NCBI GenBank assembly: GCA_007844125.1
Contig: CM017573.1
Span: forward strand, 10,706,716 to 10,770,715
Reading direction: 5' to 3'
From: Sinonovacula constricta
Lineage: Eukaryota > Mollusca > Bivalvia > Cardiida > Solecurtidae
Length of the DNA stretch: 64,000 bases
This document shows, one piece after another, positions 24,581-36,880 of the stretch (its first letter is position 1; the number at the start of each line of letters is the position of its first letter). The position numbers and the translations under genes are program-made. The notes beneath the pieces were generated by a model. That model was not told the origin of the DNA. It made no database searches and worked only from the letters and a program-made list of their open reading frames with translations.

Positions 24581-25430
24581 GTAAGTCCATGCATTGTATT
24601 GTTCGGACGTCATAAAAAAGAGATACTTCATTTTCGGTATCGATTCGGAGTCAATACTCAAGTGAAATAATGTGTTTTTATTTCGTAAACAAATCTAGAA
24701 GGATAATGTTATCCAATGTTCAGCCAAGTTGAAACATTCCATTAAGAACATTTATGCATGGTGTGGTATTATTGTTCCCCTCGGTTATAGGTCTATAGAG
24801 TCCTACAAGAAAAGGCCGAGGTTGCAATACACACACTATTTTAATGTAAGTGCAGTTTGTATTAAATGTGTCAACAATTCAAAACAGAAATATTCCATTA
24901 CATTAATTTTCTTATCACTTATCAACTTATACACGAGCAAGACGAACTCTGTGTGGTTTTTCACAATGCTACAAGTCGTTGGGATACCCATGATTTGGGA
25001 TTATAGATGTTTGAACTAATATGGAAATGCGCGTGTTTCCCATTGTGTTAAAAAAGGAAAATTTATATACAAAACGTTCAGTAACTGTTAAAACGATAAG
25101 AACATCTCTTACTGACAACATGTGGTTGTGTTTAAGTATTCATCCCAGCTATTGGTATATAGTCTTACAACATCAGAAGCTTAAAACATGAAGTAGCAAC
25201 AAACACTATAAGTAAGTTGGTGCATCACTTATGTAATGTCTAAAACACAACCAACGTGTGCTGCATACAATTGGAGTACAAATCATTTGTTGGTGTAGTA
25301 TGTTCAACTATCAAGCAGATATCATACTGTTCGTTCCCATTAACGCTTGTTCATGCTGACGAAGCAAAGTGTGTAAAATAAAAGTAACCAATTATTTATT
25401 CTATTCTATGGATTATCTTTTTTATTCCAG
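24581..25430. other. Intron 3
   Basis: An 850-base intron with no repeats recognised. The frame 24729-25019 is intronic and ends without splice context. Confidence 0.55.
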
Positions 25431-25493
25431 TGGAAAATGTAAACGGCCTTGAAAGACATGTTGGAGAGAGTGGACGTTTCCATATCTGGGAAG
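25431..25493 (+). CDS. Unidentified plus-strand gene, exon 4
   Basis: A 63-base exon runs from the acceptor TTTTTTATTCCAG to the donor G|GTAATA and again enters and leaves after codon position 1. It adds 21 residues (LENVNGLERHVGESGRFHIW, then E). Because exons 2-4 are all multiples of three with the same phase, any of them could be skipped without breaking the frame. No domain recognised. Confidence 0.7.
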
Positions 25494-27185
25494 GTAATAC
25501 ATTAACTAAGATGATCAGTCCCCTTTTGTGTCCAAATCATGCATTCGAGTTTAAGCATAGTTAAGGCGCTGGAATTCAGAATAAACCAAATGTTTTAATT
25601 TGACATCTGTTTGAGTGCAGATAGCCCTTGCTATACAATTCGGTTATTTTTTTTAACTAATTTGGAAAATGATATATACATACTTGCATGTAAAACACTG
25701 CACCAAATGACTTATAATACTAGTTGCGTAAAGTGGGTTTCTACCTTTTGAAAACAACAACAATAAAACATTTTACCAGCATTTATCACTCAGCTTAATG
25801 TCTTCCAAAGACATGAACTATCGGTTACCCAGATACGAATTTAAAGGACAAATATTACAAAATACATTATTTTTCGTGTTTATATTATGCATTTTCAAAC
25901 ATAATTACATTGACTTGAGTGTTTGCATAGAGAAAAGTATCGTGTGCCTGATGTGCATTTGCAGTTTAATACTTAAGTCCTTATATATTAATATATGTAA
26001 ACATTTTCCGAGTATACATTCATGTACAATTTATCTTACAAACATGGTCTGGTATGAAGCTTATGTTTTTAACCTTTGTTACGCATTTGAGTGTCGTTGT
26101 TTGCAATTTAATATGGTTAGTCATCACTCAATATCTCGGTACGATTTTATTATTTAGTAAGTTTCTTTTGATTTGTATCTTCTTTATGAATGATTTTTAA
26201 CCTTTGTCTTTGATATTATTTATGTTTGATATGTATGAACTGATGAAATGATCATAACAAGAGTCATTGCTCCTTTTTAACACTATTCGCTAAATCAATG
26301 TTATTTGTACGTTTATGGTCACCCCAACTACTGCCACTATTTGATAGACGTGGACCTTGTCGGAAACCTAGCTGGTACCTATACCCAGCAAACTGGAAAT
26401 CTAAATTCACTACCATAATGCACAAAGATGTGGGTATTAGCATAAAGGCTCATGCACAAAACATGGATTAAGTTATTAACGTCATGCTGAATACCTAAGC
26501 TGAAAACTCTCTTATTGTCTAACCATCATAAGTAAAAACACATGCAGAATTGTAGATAAAGATTTCAAATACGTTAAGGAACGAATCAATTTCTGATGTA
26601 GAATTAAAGTAAATAGCTGATGGTATATGTATTCAGTTATCATCTGAGTTACACAAATCCAAACTGCCTAAGAATTTAGAGTAACTTCAAAATACATTGT
26701 CAAGCTAATTGAAGTTACCTCGTTTGCACTTATGCGTGACTCTGACAAAACCAACATATATCAAGCCTAATTCACTCAGCTTAATAAATATGAATACATT
26801 ATTAAAATGCATTTAAATGCAACGCGATCAAAATTAGTTGAGTGCTATCTAGAACACTTCGACTGGAGTCTTGACAATTAAGATTTCATGGCGAGCATGA
26901 CGACTTGTTCATATTCTTACATGATGCAAATGTATGTGCATTTAATGACGTAAGAGCCAGGTTACAACTAGGCACTGACCATTCTTAGAATCGAGGTAAA
27001 ATACCAACCTCTTGGTCAGAAAACATGTTCATCCATGTCGTATCAGACCGGAAAATGCATATCGTGTAGAAATCAAGTGCATCAATCTTGACTAAGAAAT
27101 ACAAACGTGTACATGTGGTCTCAAAGTCTCAGAAACATGAGCTTGCACATATGCCTTCTGACACAAAAACAGTTTACCAAAGCGA
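25494..27185. other. Intron 4, part before the family A copy
   Basis: AT-rich, no element named. The 119-codon frame at 25798-26157 is Cys/Phe/Tyr-rich with low-complexity composition and no splice context, so it is treated as chance. Confidence 0.45.
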
Positions 27186-27525
27186 TCATGCCCGATGAGC
27201 ACTGCAACACATATACCAAAATTTGAATAGGCGCAGGACAATGGTATTCACATGGACGCCAAATATAAATTTAAGAACATATCTGTGATGTGACCGACAG
27301 TTACCACCTTGGAACGGTCAGTCGGCAAAATGGACCGTCTGGGGGCCTTGAACCAGTTTTATAAAACTGTAACCTCGCACTTCCTGATGGGTTTCTCATA
27401 TGCAGGAAATGAAAAGAAAACCAATCTATTTGAATAAACACGTTTTCTTTGATAAGATATGACGAAAATAGTAACGTCATTGAAAACATAATGTCCACAG
27501 TGTTTATAAAAGAGAGAGGGGTACT
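27186..27525 (+). repeat. Dispersed repeat family A, copy in intron 4
   Basis: It has a head (CCGATGAGCACTGCAAC), GACAGTTACCACCTTGGAACG, the hairpin half CAGTCGGCAAAATGGACCG, CACTTCCTGATGGGTTTCTC, and a decayed CRE (TAACGTCATTGAAAA) before AATGTCCACA. The AP-1-type heptamer is altered to TGATGTGACC in this copy. Confidence 0.85.
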
Positions 27526-27803
27526 ATCTTCAAATGGACTGGGGTGCTTAAGTTTGCATGTTTGCCTCATGAATCATTATTCTTATCATTCCATAAATAA
27601 TGGCAACAATATAATAAGGAAATTGTTGGTACAACGCAACCTCTTTAAATCGAATATTTCTGATATTGATGTTATTTTCTTTTGAATTTACACATTCTTC
27701 TTATATATTGGTAAAACTGACTAAATATGATTCCAAAATACTTAAATGTACAAAAGACGTTGGATTTGCATATATTTTCGCACCTTTATTAAGAGCATCG
27801 AAG

Positions 27804-27929
27804 ACAAATCCACAAAACCCGAGTTTATGAATAGCGCGCACCAAGTGAGAGCGACACATCACGCAACTAACGTTTACGTCAATTTGAAAACGAAGACAAA
27901 TGACATAAGTCAACTACAACGTGGAAATG
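27804..27929 (+). CDS. Probable exon 5 of the plus-strand gene
   Basis: A consensus donor G|GTAAGT at 27930 ends a 126-base open segment. In the only open frame it codes for DKSTKPEFMNSAHQVRATHH and then NVYVNLKTKTNDISQLQRGN. To keep the phase left by exon 4, the acceptor must be the AG of CATCGAAG at 27803. That site is weak because two other AGs lie just upstream. With that choice the exon again enters and leaves after position 1. Composition is basic and polar, unlike the flanking intron. The upstream boundary is uncertain. Confidence 0.5.
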
Positions 27930-29395
27930 GTAAGTCTTCAGAATGTATGTATCTCACAGCTCTAAAATGTATGCAGAAAATTAGTAGTTAATTAGACATT
28001 GGTGTTAGCTTGTAATCAAGTGACAGGTTTGCATTGGCTTAATAGGTCAAGTTTCAAAAGTAGAAAAACATCGTTGTTGTCTTGTTTAAAAAGACACGTT
28101 TAAGCAAACAATACATACATGGGTATCAATTGATTTAACATAATTAATGTTATTTAGAAGTTGTTTGTTTCGTGAGTGCAAGAGGGACTTACTCTTAATT
28201 AAATGTATTTAATGATTTATACGTATTTATTTGGCCAACATGTCCTGCCTTTATCAACAAACACTGTCCTGATTGCTTATTGTGTAGCAAGGTTATTTAA
28301 GGCAACGCCGTTAATGCTTCGTTGATATAAAATTGTTCTGTATGCTAGGCTACAGTATACCTTTGAACTATTATTTACCATTGTTCACCTTTTGGACATG
28401 TGGGTTTTTGTTACTAAAAAGTGTTTGCTTATTACTTTTTGGTGTTGTCAAACAGAAACGTGAAAATGTCTGTCAGTGAAAAGCGTGTACAAGAAAAAGA
28501 AATTAAGGACAGAAAACATACGTCATTGGTATCTTTAAAATGTTTACTAATGTATGATGTATTTTGATTTGAAAAATAGCCACTTAGATAACACAATAAT
28601 GGATTACAATATCACCACCAGTATACACGTATTGATGTGTGACAATGGTGTCTTTCATGATGTCTTCAGGTTGGGAGAACAAAAATGTTGAAACAGTGTT
28701 GAAACTATTTTCTTTAATAGAAGCTTAACGATCGTCTTAATATTATTCGTTCCATGTTTGAAAGTGCAACTGTGTCAAGTTAAAGTGTCATTCATAAAAA
28801 GTACAATTATATGCTAAACTGTTATGACGTATTTGAAATAAATGTATAAATCATGGATCAGAAAAAGTCTAATGTGAACAGCTGTATCACTCAACTGTAT
28901 ACAACCCACTTTGAAACTTGGATCAAAACTGTGTTGCATGATAAAGTGTGTAAATTTTAGTAAGGTACCAAAAGGGTAATGCTAATTAACACCAGCAAAT
29001 TAATTCTTACCGATTTGAATGGTTTTTTACCTTTTTGGTTTTCACAAATCAGAAAAAATGACTTGCCAGCTTAGGATAATGCATATATACAAAATCAAAA
29101 TCAAATTGCCAGTGAATTGCTGCAGCCTTACATAGAAGAGATTACAATTGAAATCAAGTGTATCACAAGTTCTGTTCATATGTTCCATTGTTTATTTTAT
29201 TTTATTTATTATTTCAGTGATCTTGAGGCACCAGTAAGAGGAAGGGGTGTTGTTGACAGAGGAAGGCATTTTGCTAACGGACTTATCATTCAGGAATGAC
29301 TATTACCTTTCCCTGACAGGGATCCCAGGAGTGCACTATTATGATAAAGAAAGACTTTTGACTTCTTGGAATGAAAATTACATTAATTTAATTTG

Positions 29396-29396
<1 letters not shown>
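27930..29396. other. Downstream intronic region, unassigned
   Basis: A segment at 28442-28525 (after TTGTCAAACAG, up to CATTG|GTATCT) is open in one frame (MSVSEKRVQEKEIKDRKHTS), but its entry phase does not fit exon 5. A tiny exon candidate at 29218-29233 is listed separately. Confidence 0.35.
29218..29233 (+). CDS. Speculative 16-bp micro-exon
   Basis: TTATTATTTCAG is followed by TGATCTTGAGGCACCA and GTAAGAG. Entered after codon position 1 it reads VILRH without a stop and leaves after position 2. That is the phase needed by the open segment at 32084. The splice sites are good but the size makes chance occurrence likely. Confidence 0.2.
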
Positions 29397-29470
<74 letters not shown>

Positions 29471-29471
29471 G
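29397..29471. repeat. (AT)n microsatellite
   Basis: About 75 bases of alternating A and T with a single G interruption near 29459. The Tyr/Ile-rich frame over it is an artefact. Confidence 0.97.
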
Positions 29472-31288
29472 TCCCCTTTACATAGTCAATAAAATTAAGT
29501 TGAGTATAACGTTATATATATCATTACACCATCTTATTAATATTGTTTGCATATGTTTGGGTATCTGTAAAAGCTTTAAGTCATAATATTATTTCATTGT
29601 GAATGAATGTGTAAGTCAGTTGAAATATTCGATGTATTAACTTATTTTTAATGGACAAAAGTACATTTAAAGGAAAACATGTTCTTGTTTATTTACTTTG
29701 TTAAACAGTTACTACAAATATACTACTTAAATTATTTGCCTTACACACATACTTCTTAGATCAGCTTCACGGCTCTGTCGTACTAAGAACGTTACATTTT
29801 TCATGATGAACATGACGCTGTTTTGAAACAAACATAAAGAAAAGTAGCGTACAAGCAAAAAGTTACAATCCTGTATTGAGAGTAATAAAAGAGTGTTTGA
29901 GGAAGCTAGTGCAACGTTTTTTGTTGAGATTTGTTAAATAATAATATTAGGTTACTACAGAAATGTTTATTGCACGTTCATGTGTAAACATGTATTCCTT
30001 CAACATGGTTTGATTTTCTGGTGTTTGTGTTTACAAATATGTTATAACGTAAGTCAATGATGTTTTAAAATCATTCACCTGGGTGTTTATAGTACCAATA
30101 TTGGAAATTATAAGTAATGTAGTTCATGTGACTTTGAATGACAATATATCACACATATAACAAAACGCCTTTTTAAACGTGCGAAAGTGTATCTTGGTAG
30201 AATTTAGTACAGCATCAAATGAAGAATAACATTATTCAGTTATAAAAAAAATCACTTAAATCTTGATAGCGTTATAGTGACCGTATTAGAAGATTACAAG
30301 TAATTAGGATGCAATGCAGAATCATTTGTTTTGATCCATGATGTTTATATGCTACTTTGTTACCATGGTGCATTAAAACGGTATGCCAGCTGTAAACATT
30401 GTTCTTTTCAGATTTTGTCTCATTTTAACTACTATTCTTTATTTTAGTAAACTTCCATGGCAAATCAAATCCCTACAAGCACATATATATATGTAGTCTT
30501 GATGAGTTTCAGGGCCTAAAATAAAGTTATAGAGGATTAAATTGAGTGCAAGTAGATATAAAACATATGTCATATATATACACAGTTTTGTTCTCAAGTT
30601 GACACGTCAGAATAACATAAACTTGAAATTCATGTTGGGCCGCAGTAAACCAGTGGTTTCAACACTATTTTTCTTACTGCACCACCGTAGTTGGGCATCA
30701 TTATAATGAGCACACTTGTATCACTGTGATATATTTCAAAATCAGGAAAAAATGAACAATTGAGCTAAGCACTAAGTTTCCTTTTGATGCATCTTTTAAT
30801 GAAAAACTGAACCCGGGCCCCTTGTTATGGCAAACACTTGATGTAAACTACTGGTTACATTTGACAACATTATGCCATTTCTATGTCTCTAAATTTAGTC
30901 ATCTAAATGTGAATGATTGAACCAAAATTAATCCTTACATTTCCAGATTGCTTATTGGGTATTGAATTCTACAAATATAGCAGGAGCGGACAAAGTTTGC
31001 CTACTCAATACTAGCTGATCGCTGTACCTCCTGAGCGAAATAAACTGGCAGTGAAACTGCTACACTTCTCTCTCCTCGCACACAGATATTCACCCTGAAT
31101 GACATCATTGGTTCTACTATAACCACCGTTTAATATCACGACAAAACTATGCTTCTGCACATGGCACAAAGAATAACTGGCGCAGAAGTGGCGTCTCCAA
31201 GGTAATTCGAAACACATATCTATCTTATACTAGCGTATTGCTCTATCAACAAAGCTATTGAGGATATTCTAAGAAACTATTAATGACT
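29472..31288. other. Unassigned stretch
   Basis: Mostly AT-rich. A GC-richer patch at 31010-31210 with a minus-strand frame was examined. It lacks splice context and domain similarity, though TCTCCAAGGTAATTC gives a donor-like site on the + strand. Confidence 0.35.
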
Positions 31289-31738
31289 CTGCTATAGCAA
31301 AAACATCTTAAAAATGGTATTATTTGTTAATAATCCAGTTTATTTTGTTTTTCTTTTGATTTGATAACCTTGGGATGTCTACCAATTGTAAACAACTATT
31401 AATAAGTTGCAGTAATACGATATTTAGACGGTTAAACAACATTCAGAAAAACTGTCATAAAAATACTATTATTTGGTAATAATCTAGTTTGTTTTGTTTG
31501 TCTTTTGGTTTATAACTGTGTGATGCCTGCCAATTGTAAACAACTATTTATAAGTGGCAGTTATACGATATTTAGACGGTTAAACAACATTCAGAAAAAC
31601 TGTCATAAAAATACTATTATTTGGTAATAATCTAGTTTGTTTTGTTTGTCTTTTGGTTTATAACTGTGTGATGCCTGCCAATTGTAAACAACTATTAATA
31701 AGTGGCAGTTATACGATATTTAGAAGGTTAAACAACAT
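31289..31738. repeat. 148-bp tandem triplicate
   Basis: The phrase GTTAAACAACATTCAGAAAAACTG and its surroundings recur with starts at 31431 and 31579 and a terminal partial at 31727, a spacing of exactly 148. A diverged first unit lies at 31289-31430. Units 2 and 3 are nearly identical over their full length, so the last duplication is recent. Confidence 0.93.
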
Positions 31739-32083
31739 TTAAATAATACATGTGTTAAATGGTGAGAATGTGCATTTTTCTTAACACGGTCTTTGATATT
31801 TTATGAACGATTTACATCACAGAAGTGAGCAGTCATCGGCATGTAATGAATGCACTTTTTATAATGATCCAACAACAAACAAACACGTACCATTCGAAGA
31901 AATCGAGGGCAGAATGTACAGAAATATTTTAACATGTTTTCAGACTCAGAGAAAGCAGAAGTAGATAATTGACCTACTTCTGTATGTTGATCGCCTCTAG
32001 CTGTGGCGGTAAAAACATTTTTCTAGTTTCATTCTATGACTTATCAAGTTCTGGTTAATATTTATTTTACATTTTTATCTTAG

Positions 32084-32211
32084 CTCGTTTTTGCGCGATA
32101 CAACCTCTTCGGTTCAGCCAACAACGGGTGTTTTACGCGATTATTATTTGGACATTGTTGGAAAACTTTCACCACAATCAACTGTTGTGATTCATATCGA
32201 AGGCAATCGGG
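32084..32211 (+). CDS. Speculative exon of the plus-strand gene
   Basis: A pyrimidine-rich acceptor (ATTTTTATCTTAG) is followed by an open frame reading SFLRDTTSSVQPTTGVLRDY, then LDIVGKLSPQSTVVIHIEG. Entry is after codon position 2. A weak donor G|GTCTAA at 32212 would leave after position 1, the phase required by the exon at 49363. The protein-like composition is persuasive and the splice donor is not. It could equally be a terminal exon, since the frame runs on to a stop at 32309. Confidence 0.35.
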
Positions 32212-32519
32212 GTCTAATTTACACACTGCTTTGCTCAAATTTTAACAATCTTCAAATGGAGAGCTATATTTTTGCATACAATAGGTTTTATCTACATTTA
32301 TTTAAGTGATTCCGAAGCTTTTATTTGTTTAACGGGGACAAACCTTGGTACAAACTATAGAATACCACTTTTAACCCCCATTTTCTTTCCGAGAGCGACC
32401 AAAATAGGGAACATACACCATTGTCTAAAATAGCCACTATTTTTTGTCCATCATTTTATCGGATAATAAAATACTATTCACGTCCATTATGAAATGTTTT
32501 TTTTTCTAAAGAAACTAAC

Positions 32520-32760
32520 CAGAGCTGACCCAACAGATACCGAACTGGAACAGTCAGTCGGCAAAAGAGAGAGACTGGAATGCTTAAACCTATTTTGCAG
32601 AGCTTTAACCTCGCACTCCCTTAGAGTTATCTCAAATGAAGGAAAAAACGATCTGTTTAGATAAGAACGTGTCTAAGTGCCGACTTTTCTTTGATATGTT
32701 ATGGCGAAAGTAGTGACGTCAATAAAAAATAATGTCCACACTGTATTTGGAAGAGAAAAA
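32520..32760 (+). repeat. Dispersed repeat family A, core copy
   Basis: It begins in the GATACCGAACTGGAAC region and has CAGTCGGC, TTTTGCAGAGCTTTAACC, an intact TGACGTCA at 32714-32721, and AATGTCCACACTG. The head is missing and the hairpin partner is decayed. Confidence 0.8.
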
Positions 32761-34636
32761 AAACAGACACGACATGCTGCACACGAATCATTAATGACTT
32801 ATTTAGTAACTATTGTGGACATTATCAATAATATTTAAAGGGACCATTATCATATACATAATATTTCTCATGGCACACCTTTCATATCTTGCAAATGAAC
32901 TCTTGCAAGAGACTTGAAAGCTTCTGCGCCATTTAGTTCACGTTTTTGTCAGAGAAGTTAATGTATTTCACTAACTTTGAATAGCAAATCCTATTAAATG
33001 CACTTAATTCGATAATAATTATAAAAAAGTAAATACATCAATCTTGTAAGCTCAATTAAACTTTAGAGCAAATCTGGAATGTAGGTTTAGGAAAACATGC
33101 TTTATTCTGAATAAGTGAATTTACAATTATACGGACTTGATGCTGTTGTTTTTCGTTTTAGTTCGTAACAACTGACCTATAGGACTCAAACACAGGGTAA
33201 AGAAATTGGTGATTCACCTTGTTAGCGCCCAGTAACCCCTTTTAACAAATAGAGACAGGAACTGTTTTATAATATGATGTATAATAAGTGTTTATTGTGG
33301 TCACCTGTATACATTGCACAAATTGTCAAATATACATTGGGATTAAAGACGATGCTTTAACGTGTTCTCCTACTTTCTTTTATTCCCTCTTTCAGTATGT
33401 ACTTTAGAATGTCCTACTATTTTCTTTCGCCCCTCTCTCTTGCATATTGGACACTTATACATCCATTCAAAACCTTTTGAAGGGACTTGGCCACACTGTT
33501 AACTTACATCTTACATACAAACCGAAAACCTTTGGTAAATCACAATACATAATGGAATTTAATTTCAAATCTTATCACAAATATACTGTCCTATAAAATA
33601 CTAGGTGTATGTTTAAAAAATTTGAGAATTAAGAGCATTGTAAAAATTTTAAACTATTTTAAGCAATTTCAATCCTGACAAAATATTTTGTATCTGAACC
33701 TTAGATTTGTTATTTTTCTCATTTACCTACACACAACTAAAAAACTTTAAAACTTTATAGGAATAAAATATAAAAAAAATTAAATGCATCAACATGATAC
33801 ATAAAATAGTATACATAGGCTAAGTTAAGTCTTTGGAATGCAATGAGTATCATTTTTTCTAATATTGTAAATGCATATAGTAAATTTTGAACATTCAATC
33901 ATATACCACCATCACACTTTGAAAATACTGACATAAAAAACTTTACCGAGGAATTATGAAAAAAAATGTATACAATAAATGACAGAAATAAAACAGTGAT
34001 AAAGACATGAACACTGTGACCATGCGTTCGAAAAAAACATGCGTTATATTTATGGTCGAGATAACAAAGGTTTGCTGTTGACGTTTCAGACATTTACCAG
34101 TTACATAAACGTTAAATAATTTTCTTAAATGATATAATCAGAACATATGTAGGTATATGTGAAAGTCAAATAAATCGTTGCCATATGCAACTCATATTTT
34201 TCACACGCCAGTCCCAAAGACAAAAGACGGCCCACACACACAGACACTAAAAAATGAGGACAATGACGTTGAAAGTGAGTTGTTACAAACATAAGTCATA
34301 ATACATAAAGTAACAACAATATTCGGGTTGTCTATAAACACACTGGTTAAATTATATAGTTGCATTGTTTCCTGTAAACAATAAGTTTTTATCAGTTTTG
34401 AGGAAATCCCAATAGTGTGTAGATTAGAAAAAAGTGGAAAGTGTTATTATGTTTCATTATTTACATTTCCCCAACTAAAACTGTATCGAAGTTATCTTAA
34501 CTTAAAGCAACACTGAAAGTCGGTGACAATTTGATCCTTTGCACACAATGTCGCTTGTGGCGCCACAAGATGTGCTCTAGTCAGCCTTTATGAATAATGT
34601 CTCTTGCTTTGTCTGCCTGACAAACTAATCGCAACG
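32761..34636. other. Unassigned stretch, possibly 3' flank of the minus-strand gene
   Basis: No exon recognised. On the - strand the first AATAAA signals I see past the stop at 34637 lie at about 33377 and 33290, more than 1.2 kb away. The 3' end of the transcript is therefore unplaced. Confidence 0.35.
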
Positions 34637-34755
34637 TCAGAATCTGTAATCTTCGGCTAGGAGTTGATACCAGTTATTGCTCCGGAAGGCCTGATGCAGC
34701 TGCATGAAGACCTGTTTATAAAGCGTGGGCACAGTGGCGTCATTTGTAAGCGACG
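34637..34755 (-). CDS. Unidentified minus-strand gene, candidate last exon
   Basis: Read on the - strand, a run of T ending in TTTTTTTTTAG is followed by an open segment that enters after codon position 1. It encodes SLTNDATVPTLYKQVFMQLH, then QAFRSNNWYQLLAEDYRF and a TGA stop (34639-34637). Length fits exactly (2 + 39 codons including stop). The composition, aromatic and hydrophobic with polar residues, looks like the amphipathic C-terminus of a folded protein. The phase matches the exon at 35283-35375. No family recognised. Confidence 0.55.
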
Positions 34756-34963
34756 CTAAAAAAAAACATCAAGATTTATTCCCTTCCAAACTTGTACCTT
34801 GCATGTGCCTGATCTGTCTTTCTATGTGGAAATAAGATGTCGCCTTTGACAAGAGAAATATGCTCAAGAATATTGTTTGGAATTGCGACCTAGACAACCT
34901 TTAACCTGCGACAGCCGCGTCTATTTGTCCGTGTGTCCCGGAGACCAAAACAGATGTACTGAA

Positions 34964-35064
34964 CTAATGGCAGCAGCTGCAGGCAGACATGGGGCAGGGC
35001 ACCTGAGAAAAACTTTTCGCTAGTCTCAAGGCGGCAACTTCCAGCGACTTCCAGCGTGTATCGG
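34964..35064 (-). CDS. Alternative last exon candidate of the minus-strand gene
   Basis: After TTGTATTCCCAATGCCCGAAG (minus strand) the frame needed by the exon at 35283 reads ADTRWKSLEVAALRLAKSFS, then QVPCPMSACSCCH and TAG (34966-34964). It would be an alternative to 34637-34755, giving a Cys-rich C-terminus. The acceptor is mediocre and another frame of the same strand is also open, so this is weak. The stretch is noticeably GC-richer than its surroundings. Confidence 0.25.
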
Positions 35065-35282
35065 CTTCGGGCATTGGGAATACAATTGGCAAAGAAAAAA
35101 GTGAAAAGTCAAACCTATTCTTCACAACATAACAATTATAAATGAGCTAGACAATTGTTTTACTAGTGTAGCATTGTTTCAAAGAACACTTTTAAAACAG
35201 TTTGACCTAGTTCTATGACTTAGTGTATGCATGATTCATCAACACTATTTTATCAATCATATCACCTTTTCTCATACATCAC

Positions 35283-35375
35283 CTTGTCGGTTCTGGCTTC
35301 TTGTTTCTGCCTCAACTTTTAGCTGCTTTGATGCTGTCAAGGCGATTGCTGTTTCAAATGTAATTAGATCGACAG
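35283..35375 (-). CDS. Unidentified minus-strand gene, internal exon
   Basis: A 93-base minus-strand exon has the acceptor CATGCAAAG and the donor G|GTGATG. It enters and leaves after codon position 1. It encodes AVDLITFETAIALTASKQLK, then VEAETRSQNRQ, a helical, charged segment with no stop. Introns run through the same strand on both sides. It joins the exon at 35470-35606 upstream and the one at 34637-34755 downstream in frame. The plus-strand frame 35231-35416 is its shadow. No domain named. Confidence 0.5.
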
Positions 35376-35469
35376 CTTTGCATGTGAGTTACATTTCTTT
35401 CCTTGTCTTAATTTAATTGTTCGATATCTGTCATAACGGGTCCGGTACATAAATGTATTCTGTTAGAAC

Positions 35470-35606
35470 CTTCGTGGATATCATCTACAAGTTGTAAGCT
35501 ACCTTGGAGTATATAGCTCAAACCTTCAAAAATGTTAACACATTGCAGCCTCATAATAACAGTCGTAAAAGTAAAGTCCAGCTTTTGCGTGGAAGAAGAC
35601 ATAAGA
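35470..35606 (-). CDS. Unidentified minus-strand gene, upstream exon
   Basis: A strong minus-strand acceptor (CTTTTTTTACTCACAG) is followed by an open frame entered after codon position 2. It reads LMSSSTQKLDFTFTTVIMRL, then QCVNIFEGLSYILQGSLQ and LVDDIHE. Three possible donors (after GAAG at about 35533, after CAAG at about 35505, after GAAG at 35470) all leave after position 1 and fit the next exon. The longest is given. Donors are weak, so the 3' boundary is uncertain. Further upstream exons were not found. Confidence 0.4.
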
Positions 35607-36880
35607 CTGTGAGTAAAAAAAGCAGATCACCGAAAGTCAGCTGGAAGACCTCACCACATTAGGACTTATGCCTTAACAGGGACGTGACCCTACACAGAGA
35701 AAATAAACATTGTGCTAAATGGTTATTCGTTTATATCAGATATAATTGTTTCTGGTCATATAGATTCAACGTCCTGCTTTATTTTTAAAGCAACAAAACA
35801 ACAACAAACAAACAGCAACCAAGGTAGCAACCAATTCTAATCACTTTAGTGACGCCCAGCTATCTTATGAAGGAATACTTCAGACAAAGGGCTAGGTTCA
35901 CGAAGGCTTAAACATGGCCCCACTCTGAAAATTAACAAAAAATGAAATTTGATTCTTCAAAGTGTCTAATTTCTGAAACTGATTATCATTGTGGACTTGC
36001 TATTTGTTATTTGTGTCTACAAGGCGAAAAAAAATCACATATGGTAAGTCTGAGATCAGCGCAATTTCGACGTCGACGTCACTGCGACGTTAAATGATGC
36101 GAAATTATAAATACTATTTTAAACACAACAGACTTCAAGAAATGTTATTGAACGTAAATTTATTATGTGGGTAGTTTTAATTCAAGTAAATAACACAAAT
36201 AAAAAATAGGCCTACAGAGCATTCATAAAAGGTAACAGGACAAATTACAAAAGAAACACACACGTGTACCAGAGGCGTGTGTTAGCTATGACATAAATAA
36301 GATATATCGTCCGCTTGATTTTAATTACACACAATACAATTGTAATAATTAAAAACGAGTAAAGATTGATTATTAACTGCAACAAGAACTTCGATTATGA
36401 CAAATGATGTGAAATAGTATACGCGTAAATTACTCGAGTAAAATTACACAATTCGAATACATCCCAAACTAAGGGAGATCACTACCAGTGTACCATGTAC
36501 CGTGTGTTATTGTCAATACAAAATTAAATAAACTAAATGCGTTTTAATGTTAATAAAAACACACTCTTAACTGTTAAAACTTGATTTCTCTATCACACAA
36601 GTACATCGCCAAAGTGAACACATGATGCTTCTTCGTCAAGTTTTCAGATAACATTTTTTATCTTAAGATAATAAGAAAAACAAAAACACGGTGTCTACAG
36701 AACTGATACTGGACTTGACCTGAAATAATGAGGTAAGTGGCTTGTTTTTCTCTACAAAATCATAGGATATGTACCAGTAAAGGATATTTAATATAAATAC
36801 TAGGCCAATTATCTGTAGACTTGATTATGATAACAATCTGGATATAAAGTTTACTCAACAGAACATTGATTTCTGATATG
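35607..36880. other. Unassigned stretch with a GACGTC-rich spot
   Basis: Nothing coding supported. At about 36069-36092 the sequence TTTCGACGTCGACGTCACTGC stacks three ACGTC/GACGT motifs, a local CpG-rich island in very AT-rich DNA. Confidence 0.4.

Noticed and set aside
25798..26157. 119-codon frame within intron 4
   Set aside because: No splice sites, no domain, and aromatic/Cys-heavy composition typical of AT-rich non-coding frames.
28442..28525. Exon reading MSVSEKRVQEKEIKDRKHTS
   Set aside because: The entry phase (after position 2) does not match exon 5, the donor GTATCT is weak, and the low-complexity Lys/Glu text is easy to get by chance.
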